A DNA stretch of 64,000 nucleotides from Perkinsus olseni. Taxonomy: Eukaryota; Perkinsozoa; Perkinsida. Below, one piece after another: positions 10,592-25,549 of the stretch. The notes beneath the pieces are model-generated. The model saw nothing but the letters and a program-made list of their open reading frames with translations. It was not told where the DNA came from and made no database searches. Each line of letters opens with the position of its first letter. Within the stretch, counting starts at the first letter, position 1. The DNA lies in NCBI GenBank assembly GCA_013115125.1, contig JABANN010000075.1:1-64000 (forward strand). Reading direction: 5' to 3'. The position numbers and the translations under genes are program-made.

Positions 10592-12379
10592 ATGGGCTCC
10601 TCCTTCTCTACTATGTTGGGCTGTGACGGGCCTTCCTTCTCTCTCCGTGAGCCTAAGACTCTCGCCATGATAGGTATTACTAGCACCGGCACCGGCTCTC
10701 AGTTTTACTTCGGTCTTACTTCATGTAGGTGCTCCTATATCTGAGGGTCAGGACTACGATTCAGGAGTTGACAAGGCCCCTCAAGCCCTTAGGGATGGCG
10801 GCGTTGAAGCGGTGAGCTGAGTGTAGGCTTTGTCTTACAGCAGTAGTGTGTATGTCAGGTTGTAAAGGCAGTCGGTTGGGACTTCGAGGATCGAGGTGAT
10901 CTCGACTTCGAAGTACTCGGGAACATAGCAGTTCCCAACGCTCCAGCAGGTAACGAGATTTATTCTGTTTACCACCTTGCACGTAGGTTGCTTATGGGTC
11001 ATTCTCAGTGCCACCTTCTCGAGCTACCATCCCGTATTACGACGACGCGAAGATCAAGAACTGTGAGAGGATTGGTCGGGCCTGTGGACATGTGAGCCTT
11101 GGCATAACTTATCCTGCATCACGATGGTATCCCTTTATTTAGATATTTGATGCAGTTTATAACGCAGCTAGTGAGGGGAAGTTCGTCTTAACGGTCGGTG
11201 GCGATCACAGTTTGGCCTGCCCCACGATTTCTGGTAGGTCGTTAGACGGATCGTCTTAATCAGTCATCCTGGTTACTCCTCATCTTTAGGTATCATGCGT
11301 GCTCGCCCCGACACTTGTGTTGTTTGGGTGGACGCCCATGGCGATTGTAATCATCCTGGTACCAGCCCTTCGGGGAACTATCACGGTAAGCTCTTCACTC
11401 ACTGCGGGCGTGCACCCACTCGAAGTCATCAGGTATGCCAGCTGCACATGCGATGGGCTGGTTCGAAAAGCGAGCTAGAGGGTTCGAATGGATGGATTCC
11501 CACCTTACGCACCCTCTACAGGAAGACCGAATCGGTAATGGGAGTTCGAACGTGGAACGTGATATGATTATCGTTGGAGTGTGTGCTGTTGTCAGTTTTC
11601 ATCGGCCTGCGCGATATCGACCCCGAAGAAAGAAGACTCCTCAGACAGTCTCGTGTCAAGGTGAGGTTCAGTGCGTTCTACGTCCCTGCCTTATTCTCTC
11701 ATCGCAGTGCTTCACTATGACTGATGTTGATCGTTTGGGTATTTCGGCGGTCATGGAGGAAGCATTGAAGCACATTAACCCGAAGGGTGATCGTCCTATC
11801 CATCTATCACTGGATATCGATGGCATAGGTGAGTTCATGATGGTGTGCGCGCTCTGTTCCGATCACGATTCTATGTAGATCCCGTTATCGCTCCTGGAAC
11901 TGGCACGAAGGCCAAGGGCGGATTAACGTACAGGTACTTGCGGGTTCTGCCGAGTCTTAAGAGCTACTGGGCATCGCTTTTAGAGAATCACATTACATCT
12001 GCGAGAGGTTGGCTATGACAGGGCAGCTTGGTAGCATGGATCTTGTGGAGATCAACCCAGTCATGGATATGAATATCCTACGGAAATCCAAGGATATGGC
12101 AAGCCCAAAATCAACCACTTCGCCTCACCCTCGTGAGTTAAAGTGAATTTCCGTTCTTATAGTATGTCCGCCTCCTGGTCAGTTCATATGCATCCTATTG
12201 ATGATGGAAGTAAGTTGGCCGATTCTGAGCTTGAAGAGCATTTACATGGCGATAATCCTCTCATCAGAGGTCCACCTACTGTAGGTCAAACCCTGTTGCA
12301 ACTATTTCATCCGACTGCTTCTCAGGTCCGACTCGGTTTAGAGTTGGTCGAGAGTGCCCTTGGTAAAACCATAATATAA
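10592..12379 (+). CDS. arginase (ureohydrolase family)
   Basis: Mn-dependent hydrolysis of L-arginine to ornithine and urea. About ten exons. The start [20 protein letters not shown] leads, after an intron, to [20 protein letters not shown] then LRDGGVEAV, and [16 protein letters not shown] (the typical arginase N-terminus). Metal-binding motifs are all present: GGDHS (near 11205), [20 protein letters not shown] (near 11330) and [18 protein letters not shown] split by an intron near 11828-11878. Also seen: [56 protein letters not shown] and [13 protein letters not shown]. The C-terminus is [17 protein letters not shown] and stop. The Asn-His-Pro after DAHGD favours true arginase over agmatinase; substrate is still inferred. 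No obvious organelle signal. It stands alone between gene-poor flanks. Confidence 0.92.
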
Positions 12380-13418
12380 TTCCAACGGAACCGGTCTGTT
12401 TGGAACTGGCCATGCAAAACATCTAAGCCTGTTATCTTACCATTCATGATCATATTCGTGTATCCAGGGTTTTTTGTTTATTCGTCTATCTAAATTCGTG
12501 TGTAAGAATTTCGTTGTCAAGTACACGGGAAGGGAGAAGGTGGGATATTCACAAACGGCACATAGTAACGGTTAATGTGTGTTAACAGTAGTGAATCGTG
12601 TTCACGTGCGTACTCGGATTACCATATCCAGTGGTTCGTCTCAACCTTGCGCTCCTCAATACTACAAGAGCGGTGCCGAGCGTTTATCATGATGCGCATG
12701 GTTTAACCTGCGTCTTCCCTCAATTAATGAATATTCAAGTGAGCATTTGGGCCGACGTCATGCGGGCTACATACCTAGTTACACGCTTGTTCCTCTATTT
12801 GTGTCTATTATTTTCCAAACGGTGTTGGATATACTGGGTCTCGCAGTATGCGACGGTTCATCGTTTGTGTGACTTTGTGGGAGGTGTATCGTATTACTGC
12901 TGGAGCAAGATCGGAATCGGAGATTCTTTTCATGCATATGATACACGCCTGTGATTGATAGTTCAGTAGGACCACGGAGCGAGACTAAACTTTGCCATTG
13001 ACTATTTCTCGTTCGCGTATTAACGCCCCGTGAGTTCCATCCATTGTACCCCTTACGCGACAAACCCGCGCTGAGCCGCGCTGAGTGACTTGGTAGTTGA
13101 ATGCCGGTTTACCTAGACTCAACCAGACCGATGAGCCCGACTTGGGAGACGATGACGAGATTCAAATGCCAGGATGTTACGGCTTGCCAGGAGCCTAACT
13201 CAGGAGTACTCCAACTGAGAAGTTACTTGTGGCGTGGCGCATTCGACATCAGTGTAGCTGGATAGCCATCAATACTCTCGTGGTTTCCATTTGTCAGCAG
13301 TGTACCGAACACGTTATCATCACCGCAATATCCATAATACAACGCCATTTTTCGAGAGGAAGAAAACTTCGTAGACTCTATTGCGAGGAACAGTAATCAC
13401 GTAGAACGCACAACGCGG
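12380..13418. other. gene-poor stretch of about 1 kb
   Basis: No family is recognisable on either strand and splice-consistent exons are not apparent. The longest plus frame (12598-12954, 118 codons) has a hydrophobic C-terminal half but no motif or intron-consistent neighbours. CCGCGCTGAG-like direct copies occur near 13070-13082. It may hold the 3' ends of the flanking convergent genes, arginase (+) and H3 (-), and regulatory or decayed sequence. Confidence 0.4.
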
Positions 13419-13991
<573 letters not shown>

Positions 13992-14185
13992 GACGGTCGA
14001 TCCTATCAATATCGTTCTCTGCTGCACAACACAATACCACGCCAACTCTCTCCAACGCAACTCGACGATGGTAGGCATCACACTGTTTAGAGTCACGAGA
14101 AACACGTAATAGTGGCAGTATACGAATGTAAGTGTACGGAAATGACAGCCAGGAATGATGATAATAGCAATGATAGGTCGAATTA

Positions 14186-15473
14186 TCACGTGAGGGACGC
14201 ATCTCGTTCCCAACATGGATGCTGTTGCTGCTGTTCCCACTGTAACCTATCAACATTGTCCGCCACATTGCAGCAATCGCTGGACCTGTACCATTCAGTG
14301 TCCACGGAGTTGAAGTGCAGAGTCGGAGTGGAAACACCTCTCTGCGATACCCGGGTAGTCGTAGCAACACTAATATCGCTCGAGTGCCGTTGAAGCCCAT
14401 TCTCTGCCTCTCGCGAATCTTCCGACGATCGGCGCTTGGTGAGCTTAGTACGCTTAGCCGGGGGCGCGCTGTCTTCATCATGAGCACCATTCCCGTGGGG
14501 CGACAACAGAGTACGGACCCGTGGCAGCAATGTAATGCACGCAGTCTGTGTATCCCTCACGTCCGTCCCACTGACTGGGGAGGGCAGAGAGTCGTCCAAC
14601 ACCTCACGCAACTTGGAAAGTCCAGGTTCTGGCACCTCAACTTGCAGTACCACAAGGCTTTGGAACTTGTTTCTCATCCCTTTAAACGCATCGAGATTGC
14701 ACAGCTCACTGCCACGGTCACAATTGATGAGCCTGGATACTACCGGATACTTCAACTTCAGCGCTTCCAAGGAGCCATTCCACCAAGGAGGGTCCTGAAT
14801 TGATGTATGGAATGCTCGTTGCAGCATAGCAGTATTTTCCTTTCCAGATCCGAGTCTCAACAGTGACACTGCCATCTGGTTTATAGAAGTTCGCAGAAGC
14901 CCCACGAGAGCTCTCTCAGGAAGTTCCTCCAAACGAGTCACATAGGTTCGATCAAGACGGCCATACGTCAAACTCATCAACAATCGATGTACTGCAGTCT
15001 TTAGGCGCTGACTCGAAGCCTCCCCAACTGGGCGTTTACGGGCCTCAAGCTCGGCCTTAGCCGTCGAGACCATAGCCACCCCTACTCGTATCAATGGTAG
15101 ATTATCCTGAACCTGAGAGGGGAGTGCTACTAGGTTGGCATAGATGTCCGACTACTTCTATAGGGAAGGTAGGTAGTGGCCCCCGTGTGGAGCGGTCCAG
15201 AGCGTTGGCTTCAGCTATTGCGGTTTGGAGTACATGATAACCAGGTTGCTTCAATTCTATCGTATCATACTGTATATGCATCGATATGCACATCTCCATT
15301 AACTCACAAAACTGCGAGACCAGGCCAACGTCCGCCGAAGGCTGGCAGGAACACCTAACAGCTCTCGATACAGGAGAAGCAGTTATCGTTAGCACGGGTG
15401 AGCTTTGGTACCCAGTATTCGGTGGTGATGATGATGATGATGCAGTCAATCTATCTACGAGTAAAGGAGCCAT
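14186..15473 (-). CDS. hypothetical helical protein with C-terminal nuclear signal
   Basis: Start [20 protein letters not shown] at 15473. A 60-nt intron leads to [20 protein letters not shown] and, after another, [20 protein letters not shown]. Then a long uninterrupted exon begins [20 protein letters not shown] and continues with helices such as [20 protein letters not shown] and [20 protein letters not shown]. Near the end, [17 protein letters not shown] looks like a bipartite nuclear localisation signal, followed by a Gln-rich tail. No known domain recognised; a scaffold or transcription-related role is only a guess. It ends 195 bp upstream of the H3 start on the same strand. Confidence 0.5.
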
Positions 15474-15577
15474 GAGATGAATGGGAAGATTCTCAAATAG
15501 CTTGGGCAAGTAACTACAATAAGAGCCACAGTAACAACGGTGTATGGACGTCTGCTTCTATGGTAGTATTATTATTA

Positions 15578-16452
15578 CTACCTAGCACCCTCCCTCAATG
15601 GGAGTATGGCAATGCCTCCGCCGATGACACCAGCAGGTGTTAGAGCATTGCGTAGACATCCCGCTATGATGTCGACTTCTCGATCCTCTGGTGGGCGACA
15701 TCGGGCACCCCAACGATCTGAGACCCAAGTACGGAAACGACTGCCAAGGCTCTCACTCACCGGTCTGAGGCACACGTGCGAGGCGCCTGCGAAGTAATGC
15801 GGCAAGCTCCTCATTGACCAACTTCCGCGAGGAAAGATAGTCTTGAAGCTCTCGTGGGGATTGCTTGTATCTGTCCACGGACTCCCTTCCAGCAGAGAGA
15901 GCATAGTATTGCTGCCCTCACCCACCTAAGCAGTGTCTTACGATGAGTCATGATCTTGGCTGAATATGCCCCTTCCCTGGTGTAGGCACCAGTCGACTGT
16001 ATCAGTAGACCTTTCCACAACATCTGTTGTTGTTGCCTTTCGGGTAATTGGGACATAACAGTAACCTGCGAGGTGCAGTCTGGAGCGGTGCCAGGATGTC
16101 CATCACAGCAGGGCATCCATACTACTTGAGCCGTCCGCATTGAGATGAATTTATTCATCATGCTCTGGTATGCCTTCCCATACTCATAGACAGCTCTATG
16201 TCGAGCATCCGATAACGACGGATGCCCCCGTTCTGGCGACTCTAGAGGGCAGCATTCTCTGCATGTATCAGGAGAGATGAAACACTCCTCACCTCGGTTA
16301 TGGCAAGCGGCCTCTTCTCTGTTGAGCTCAGCAGCTCCCAAGTGTCCTTCCTCCACAACCGTCATCTCCTGTGCGTCCAACCCCATTGATCGAGCGTCCC
16401 CGGCTAAGATGCGGAAGGCCGTCCTCACTGGAGCAGACATAAGCACTGCCAT
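15578..16452 (-). CDS. hypothetical Cys-rich, small multi-exon protein
   Basis: Start MAVLMSAPVRTAFRILAGDA at 16452. The first exon holds clustered cysteines (CHNRGEECFISPDTCRECC, then WMPCCDGHPGTAPDC) and a helix RHRAVYEYGKAYQSMMNKFI. A middle exon reads YKQSPRELQDYLSSRKLVNE then ELAALLRRRLARVP. The last exon, after a GTGAGT...CTCAG intron near 15721-15763, reads REVDIIAGCLRNALTPAGVI then GGGIAILPL, a short hydrophobic Gly-rich segment, ending at 15578. Cys pairs plus a short hydrophobic tail would suit a mitochondrial intermembrane or inner-membrane protein, but no family is recognised. It starts only 35 bp from the end of the F-box gene. Confidence 0.45.
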
Positions 16453-16487
16453 AGTCTCTTTGTAACAAGGGTCCCACTCAGTAGAAC

Positions 16488-19400
16488 CTATGGTACCAGA
16501 CAGACCATGGCTCGGCAGACGGGCGAAGGAGCAGGAGATCTACCAACAGGGGCATCAAGCTCCAATCCAGACATGGGCATCCGATGCATGAGTAGTAGCT
16601 GTTGTATGGTATGAAGGGCAGGTGGATGTGGTGCTACTGATATGGACGGTGGTGGTGGAGTGGGGAGTGCTCCCTCTCCTTGGTCTGCCACGTCAGGGGA
16701 TGGAGGGGTCATCGCTGTGGGGGACTGAGATAATCATCACTATCACTTCCCGACCACGGTGGTCGGACCACCACGGGCTTGCCAGTGACAAATAACTCAC
16801 CGTCATCTCAATCACTTGCGGCAAGGCCTCGTCCTCATCATCACCATAGTCTTCGTCATCATTTTCCACTCGTCCATCCGAGCGGCGTTGAACGGCGTGA
16901 GCAGGCGAGGTAGGTGTCGGGGATGTCTCCAGAGTAGAGTATGGTGTGGTAGCAGTTGGAGCTCGCGCTTGCCCTTGCTGCTGATTGGTTGAATACATTA
17001 TCTCATTCACCGCTACTAGCCTTGCTAGTAAGCCAAGGGCCACTGCAGTAGTCTGCTGTATGATAACCTCCAACATGAGATTATCTTCATCGCTCAATCG
17101 ATGACCAGGGGTATGGTTATCATCACTAGTACTGTTGCCTAGTACAGTACCCTCCCCATCTCCCTCAGCTATGGCTGTATCATACGCATCACTAGATCTC
17201 TTACTTGAGGGGCGGTTTCTGGTGTCGCAAGCAGTCTGGGAGGAGGCCAGTGATTGGCAGTCGTCCTGATTGAGGGCTGCCTGGATATGGTCCCTGACGA
17301 TCATCAGCCGAGTGTCCCTTCCTGATGGTATGAGCATGGATTCATCTCCCATCATAGCCTCATACTCTCGTACCATCCTCATGAGCGTAGATGCATGTGA
17401 GGATGCATTGTGTATGAGGGGCGGAAGCGGCTGCTGGAGGCAGCACCCCGAGAGGACGAGGGACTTCATACTCCAACACTGCCTTGTGAGGGCCGCTACG
17501 AACAGGTCCACCTCAGACTTCTCATAATGTTGCAATAATAGCTTCTGCCCTCCATCAGCAGTCGAATCGTTGAGTATATCTCTAACGAGCCTCACCCGAG
17601 TTGATGGGGTAGGGGGTACCAATGATACCGTAATAGAAGCAAGTCGTGGGCTTGGCGAGCTTATACTGTACACTGGTGGTATCTTGAGTAGCTCCAGCTG
17701 CTCCAATACACTGGCATTAGATATAATACTAGGTACTATTGCGCTGTAGTGAACCCTTTTACTGCCAGATATACGCAGATACCTCAATCGAGGGAACTTG
17801 AGTGGTATTGGAGGGTTGGAACCAGGGACCCGTAGTGGCTCCAGTTCGTCCCTAGGGGCATTGGCATCTCTCTGTCTCGTCGTTGCCTGGTCACACAAGG
17901 CGATGTCCAGGGCTGTCAGAGAAGGAGTTGATGCCAATAATAAGGATAGTTGATTTCGTGAGTAGACCACGTTGTGTAGAGACAGTATCTCGAGGTTGGA
18001 GAAGGTACCAGATACTCTGAACCTGGCTGGATCTAGTCGACAAAAACTTATAGACAGATAACGGAGATGCTGACCAGCAGTGAAGGATGATATGCTTGGC
18101 AGCGGCATCCTCTCAGATCTTGACAGGAATAGCGTTTGCAACGAGACATCAGCAACACTGAGGTCGATATCGTCAATCTCAGAGAGGGTCAGGGACTGGA
18201 GGCAGCGTGAATAGTGGCAAGACCGGTGATCATCATCACGGTCACGAGAGAGGATGGGCTTAAGATACTCTTCTTTCACGCCTGGCGGAAGGCGTAAGCA
18301 CTCTATACCTACTAGCGCGTGAGAATGGACCTCGTTGGCCAGATGAGACAGCGTTCTTATATCAAGCAACTTGAGGCCCTTGCACTCTCTAGCCGCTTTC
18401 TCAACGGAGATAGGTCTCAAGCGGGGACAGTGTGACAGCGTGAGATGCTCTAGCCTAGGTGCATTAGCGGCTATATCAGGGCTGACGATAGACGCCGAAG
18501 AGTCTATGAAGAGATCCTTGAGACTCGGTAGCCGATGCAGGATGCCCTCCAATAATGCATCAGCCAACTCCGTACTGCCAATAGGCAACCCCCCTTGATC
18601 AGCAGCCATGGTGCCACAAGGACCACCAGAGGCGTCTACAGCTATTATGTGGCGTAGTTCAAGGCTTTCTAATACAGGCATAGATGGCAACCAAGGCACC
18701 TATAATGGCAAACTGTACATATCATAACCACCAGGACTATCACTACCTGTCGTACTGCCACCGGTGATGCATGACCACTGAGAGGGATGGTGCAGTACGT
18801 TAGAGAGAGAAAGCGTAGATTGTTGAGTGTTATCTGCCGGTACCATTAGATGATCATAGTGTTGTTGGTGATGGAGTGGTACTACCTTCAATGGAGGCAG
18901 TTCCTGCTGATGTATTATAAAACCAGATAACGTCATCCGTACGATCTCTCTGAGGGGTGGGCAGTCTTCATAATTTCGCGGCAGAATGCGGTCCTACATC
19001 CTCCTCGATGCGTATAAGAGGCCGCCGCGCGTCTTCTTCCTGTCGTTGAAGGCATCACCCTCATGCTGAGCAAAACAGCTCTTGTTGTTCTCCTCAACGT
19101 CACGTACAACGCCCAACACGTCCCGGATACAGCGACCACTCTGAACGTAAACAAGGCAGGCAATAGCTTGGTTGCTCGATGAGATTCATGCCATTACCGG
19201 CTCGAGCATCCAAGGATTGATATTCAGTAGATGAACTCTTGCTGGTGGTGTGAGTAATGCTGTCGTACGGGAGGGAACCTCTCCTGGTGTGTAAGTTGTG
19301 GTATTAATAAAATTAACAATAGTGTTTAGAGGACCGCGTAACGATGTGGAGTGTACACCAGTGAGATCGAAGATGTAGTTCCTGAGAGGGGCAGCATGAT

Positions 19401-20018
19401 GGAAACGAGGGAGCAGCACGTGTGAGGCTCACAAGCATGTAATCCGACTCGGGAGAGTAGCAGATGTCGCAACATAGTCATTTACGACACCACCATCTAC
19501 TAGATCCTTCAATCGTATACTCAGCACTCCACACAAGGAGTCTATGATCTGACAACGGTATTAATAACGAAGTTGCAGGGAGAGGCTAACCTACCCTTCT
19601 CGTCCTGCTGCATAGGGATCTCAGTACCTCTCTTCCGGTCAACACTGCAGCTTTCAAAGGCTGTGCACCATTGGGGGCACTAGCCCTAATACCATCTAAG
19701 GTAGTGGCTCCACGACCTACACCGTTAAAGCGAGGATGATGACCATATTGCATAATGGAGCAGCCTACCCCCAAGGGTATCAGCCAGGTGTTCTCGATCT
19801 GGCCCCGACTCCTCCTTACTCGTCATCACCACCTCGCCTTCATCACCGTTAGTATCCACTACGGAGGAGATATTGGTGATAGGCTTGGTGATAGGGAGAA
19901 TATGACGATGAGTGACGTCCTCTGGCTCCAACAGCCACAGGAATACAGACACCAAGAGCTCATCATTGAAGTTCAGGAGACTTCCTCGTTCATTCAATAG
20001 CACCTCTTCGGAGGACAT
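16488..20018 (-). CDS. F-box / leucine-rich repeat protein
   Basis: Likely substrate receptor of an SCF ubiquitin ligase. Start MSSEEVLLNERGSLLNFNDE at 20018; residues about 15-50 (FNDELLVSVFLWLLEPEDV) fit the F-box. Intermediate exons (about 18700-19800) include PLRNYIFDLTGVHSTSLRGP, RRTTALLTPPARVHLLNINP and RNYEDCPPLREIVRMTLSGF. One long exon (16780-18690) holds the LRRs: MPVLESLELRHIIAVDASGG, NAPRLEHLTLSHCPRLRPIS, CLQSLTLSEIDDIDLSVADV, SNLEILSLHNVVYSRNQLSL, FPRLRYLRISGSKRVHYSAI, SMKSLVLSGCCLQQ. A disordered Ser/Asp-rich part and an acidic DDEDYGDDEDEALPQVIEM follow; a 46-nt intron leads to a Pro-rich last exon ending at 16488. At well over 900 residues it is large for the class. SKP1 partners are encoded about 19-21 kb away. 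Confidence 0.8.
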
Positions 20019-20353
20019 ACCGATAAGAGGAGAATGAGGAAGAATGGAAACCCGAATTGAACCGCAACCGACGCCCTGCTTCTTGATGTATATCGACGTT
20101 AGAGTGCTGAAGAGGGGCAGTAGGGCATAATATCGGCCCCCACTGAAAGGAGTGGTTATATCGCTATTGGTGTTAACTATCAACACTGAACGGTACTTGA
20201 GTAAGGGGAAACTTCGTCATCTAGAGGTCGGTGCGCGCGGTGATGGTGTATGGGGGCAGTGGGAGCGCATCAGACATACAACACACAAGCGACGATGGTA
20301 ATACCACCACCAGCAGCATCATCATCACAATGTATTGATGGTAGTAGTTGTGT
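20019..20353. other. intergenic between F-box gene and RPT5
   Basis: About 335 bp of flanking sequence, including an in-frame, ATG-less extension upstream of the F-box start. CAC/CAT-rich short repeats lie around 20295-20335. No gene seen. Confidence 0.4.
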
Positions 20354-22349
<1,996 letters not shown>

Positions 22350-22484
22350 TATGATAAATAAACAAAGTAGACCGAAAGTGATGCCTACTGTACTAGGTAT
22401 GGATGTTGGTGGGATAACATCGAACCGAGGGGTTGTGAAAAGAGTGATAATCATACAGATAACGTTTAATAGGGGAGAGGGGGT

Positions 22485-25417
22485 TTAGTCAATAATCTCG
22501 AGGTCTTCAGCAGCCAGGGCTGGTGATGGTTGTTTGGACTTCTTGCGTGCCTAATGCGGTAAAGTTGCTATACACAATGATTATAACGATAGCCTTTGTT
22601 GCAGATGCTTGAGCACCATGCGAAGCCTACCTTAGTATCTTCCTTATCAAGTATGTTCATGTCCTGGTCATCATCAGCATCACCGTCAGCAACTTCCATC
22701 ATATCCTCGTCATCCGATGCCTCCATACCATCGTCCAACAGCGGTGCATTCTCACCAATGTCCTTCAGCCCGAGTTCTGAATAATAAGAAGCACTCTCTG
22801 ACATCGCTACTACTATGATGCAAGTAAGAGCCGTGGTGACGCAATAACGACAAAATTCGGGCGAAAGAGATGATAGAGGGTTACCCGGCTCATCGGTGTT
22901 CGGCATCGGATTGGCAAAGTCGCCTCTCTGGAAACGCGTCTCCGAAAAATAAGTAACAAATACCTCATGACCGCCAAAGAAACCTGCAGTCATCAATCAT
23001 CCACTCACACCAGCAAGTAGTAGTAGTAGCGGAAGGTGTGGTATTACGTCCATCTAATATACGTTTAACCTGGCCTGCCTCCTCAACATTGCGGAACTCT
23101 ATAAAGCAGCATCCAAGTCCGGGTACTTGCATATCCACCGCTGGTACCGCTGTATCCTTCTGAGATACACAACTCCCCTGCTTGTCCTGTCCATCCGCAT
23201 CCCCACCTGTGCTGCTGCTGTATTGTCACCATCATCCATAGTAGCCGAGTCGTGGTGCTGCCCATTAGCTTGGGCATCAGGGGTATTCACTTCATCATCA
23301 CCATCGGCACCTCCTCCTCCCGTGGCACTATGGGACTCAGGACGAGGTATGATGATACTGCGGACATCAACACCACCGGTGATGGATTTGCACTCAACCT
23401 TGATGTCCTAAGCAGCAGCACGGCTCTATAGTACTACTGGAACCCTTATCCCTTACTATTACATCTAAGAGATCGCTATAATTTATGTCGTCCAGTAATT
23501 CCTCTACACTACCAGCGAAATTAGTCATAACAAGTATCCTAGACGGTACTATCTCCAAGCCCATGGCCTTCTTCATAACATCACCATCGAGGTTCATGTA
23601 CCTGTCCCCATCACACAAATCATCATGGGCCAGGATTTGGGTGTATTGCCCTTTGACGATAGCATCCTTCGGATTGATAATCTTAGCCTTCATGCCCTGT
23701 ATCTCCACCTCACCCTTCTTCTTCAACCTATGCTCGCTCTCTATGTCACCACATTCGAAGACAGCGAGGACCTGCATGATCATCGGGTCGGTGGAGTGAT
23801 TGCGGCTATGAGCGCTTCTACTACAATTTGCTCATCGTTCCAAGTATGCTTGAGTAGCTCTAGATGCCTTATCTCTCCCTTAGATGCACTGCGTAGAGCA
23901 CGCTTGATGGAGTGCTCACTTGCCTTCACAGGGAACCCAGTAAGGCAAAGCCTGCTCGTATCGGACGACACTGAGATGGCGAACGTATCAGTCGACTTTG
24001 GTGGAACCCTGTAAATCATCATCATCGAGAACAGCCCTTGCGTACCCTCTGCTGCCGACACACCACCTGGAATGGTGGCAGCTGCAGCTGCTGCAGTGCC
24101 CGCGGTAAAGGCATTAACAGAGTCTTCAGGGGCAGGGCCCATGTACCCCTTCGGACGGCCTACTTTGATGGTTACTCCTAATACAGAATATGGAATACCC
24201 GTTTGTACAGAATGTAAGGGGAGTACCATAGGACTTGAGCTGATGTCCATTGAGCCTCTCAAGGGCTATACTGGCTTCCTCTGCTGTACGGAACTCGACG
24301 AATGCGAATAGACCATCCCCACCTAGGGTAGATGATAAAAGACCCCCAATAGAGCACACTACTACTACCTAACCATCCATGCACGATAGGCCTGCCCGGC
24401 ATGGCATTGGCTCCCATATTCATTAGCCCATCATTCAATACATCTATTAATTGAGCTGCAGATATCTGATAGTATTCATGAAGGGGTTGATAGAGGGCGT
24501 TGATAGAGTATTACCCCAGGCGGGATTTGCCCGACATAGAGCTCCCTCGCTATCTTCTGCCTTTCGGCTGCTAGGGTGGCGTTGAAAGCTTCTTTGATAG
24601 TGGAAGATGATGATACCACCGTTTGGGGTAACTACCATTAATAGCATCGTAACACACCATCGTAGTAGTAGCCTGCTTACCAATGATGCCCCTACAGCGG
24701 CTTGGGCGGCGAGTTCTTTGGGTGGGGAGTCGAACCTGAGAAGTGAGCCATTACCATGACTGGAGATATACCAGGACGAGGTGGGATTGGTAGTACTTGA
24801 AGGGCTTCCGCCGCACAGAAGGAGATCGACTCCAACGTTTTCTTCTATCAGGCCGACGCTCTCGTGACCTGCGTTCCCGTCTGCTGGGGCTGGGTCTACG
24901 TCTGGACCGCTCTCGGCTATCATAGCGATGATGGTGGCGACGATGGCCACCTCTACGTTCTGATCATAATACCCTTCCTGCTATCAACTCGGCTATTATT
25001 AATGCTACCTCTACTACGACTCCTCCTAGAAGAGCGATCATCCCTACTGCTGCGTCGGGCCGTCCGATCGTCCCTCCTACTCCCCCTTCTATGCCCATCA
25101 TCGTCATCTCTATCACCTTCACCCTCACGTTTACTATGATGACGCCGACGTCGATCATCGTCCAAGTCATCATCACGGCTCTGTTGCTGCTCATCCCGTT
25201 TCCGGTCATTGGCCTGGTCATCCCGGCTACTGCGCTTCCTTCCAACACTCTCATCCTTCCTCTTAGAACTGTCGTCTTTGTCCTCCTCATCCAACCGACG
25301 CTTGGACCTTTCCCGAGATCTATCCTCCCCACGCCTACCATCACTACGTGATCGGGAATCACGTGGGCTGTCACCTTCAGGTGACCCATCACGACTTCTC
25401 TCCCGCGAGGCACCCAT
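22485..25417 (-). CDS. U2AF2: U2AF65-like splicing factor (RS domain, RRMs, UHM)
   Basis: Large-subunit U2AF-type factor recognising the polypyrimidine tract. Start MGASRERSRDGSPEGDSPRD at 25417 opens an RS domain of about 150 residues (24960-25417) plus RRRPSPSRRERR nearby. RRM1 begins ARELYVGQIPPGV (near 24520) and continues DGLFAFVEFRTAEEASIALE then RLNGHQL, followed by VTIKVGRPKGYMGPAPEDS. RRM2-like: SRLCLTGFPVKASEHSIKRA. The C-terminal UHM reads PSRILVMTNFAGSVEELLDD, ...EFRNVEEAGQVKRILDGRFF with the RXF motif spliced together, then GGHEVFVTYFSETRFQRGDF. Two departures from canonical U2AF65: a long Asp/Asn/Gln-rich insert inside the UHM (about 23150-23330) and an acidic tail (DDGMEASDDEDMMEVADGDA) ending in a basic KARKKSKQ stretch. 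In-frame Met codons upstream of 25417 would add an unlikely hydrophobic leader. At least ten exons. Confidence 0.85.
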
Positions 25418-25549
25418 GGCCAACAGCAGAGGTACTGCGGAACAAACCAAAGCAACTGCATCAACCATTCGATGAGATGGACTCAACTCAACAGCCATAC
25501 ACGGTTCACTAGCCCTTCCCAAAAGGGATAAGTCACCAAAAGGAGAGCA

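Noticed and set aside
12598-12954. 118-codon frame with hydrophobic end as a membrane protein
   Set aside because: Unsupported by any family pattern; residue order looks like chance.
14315-14803. 162-codon plus-strand frame
   Set aside because: Antisense shadow of the 302-codon exon on the minus strand, which has clearer protein-like sequence.
24953-25522. Hydrophobic leader upstream of the U2AF RS domain as a signal peptide
   Set aside because: A secretion signal makes no sense on an RS/RRM splicing factor; the Met at 25417 directly precedes the RS domain.
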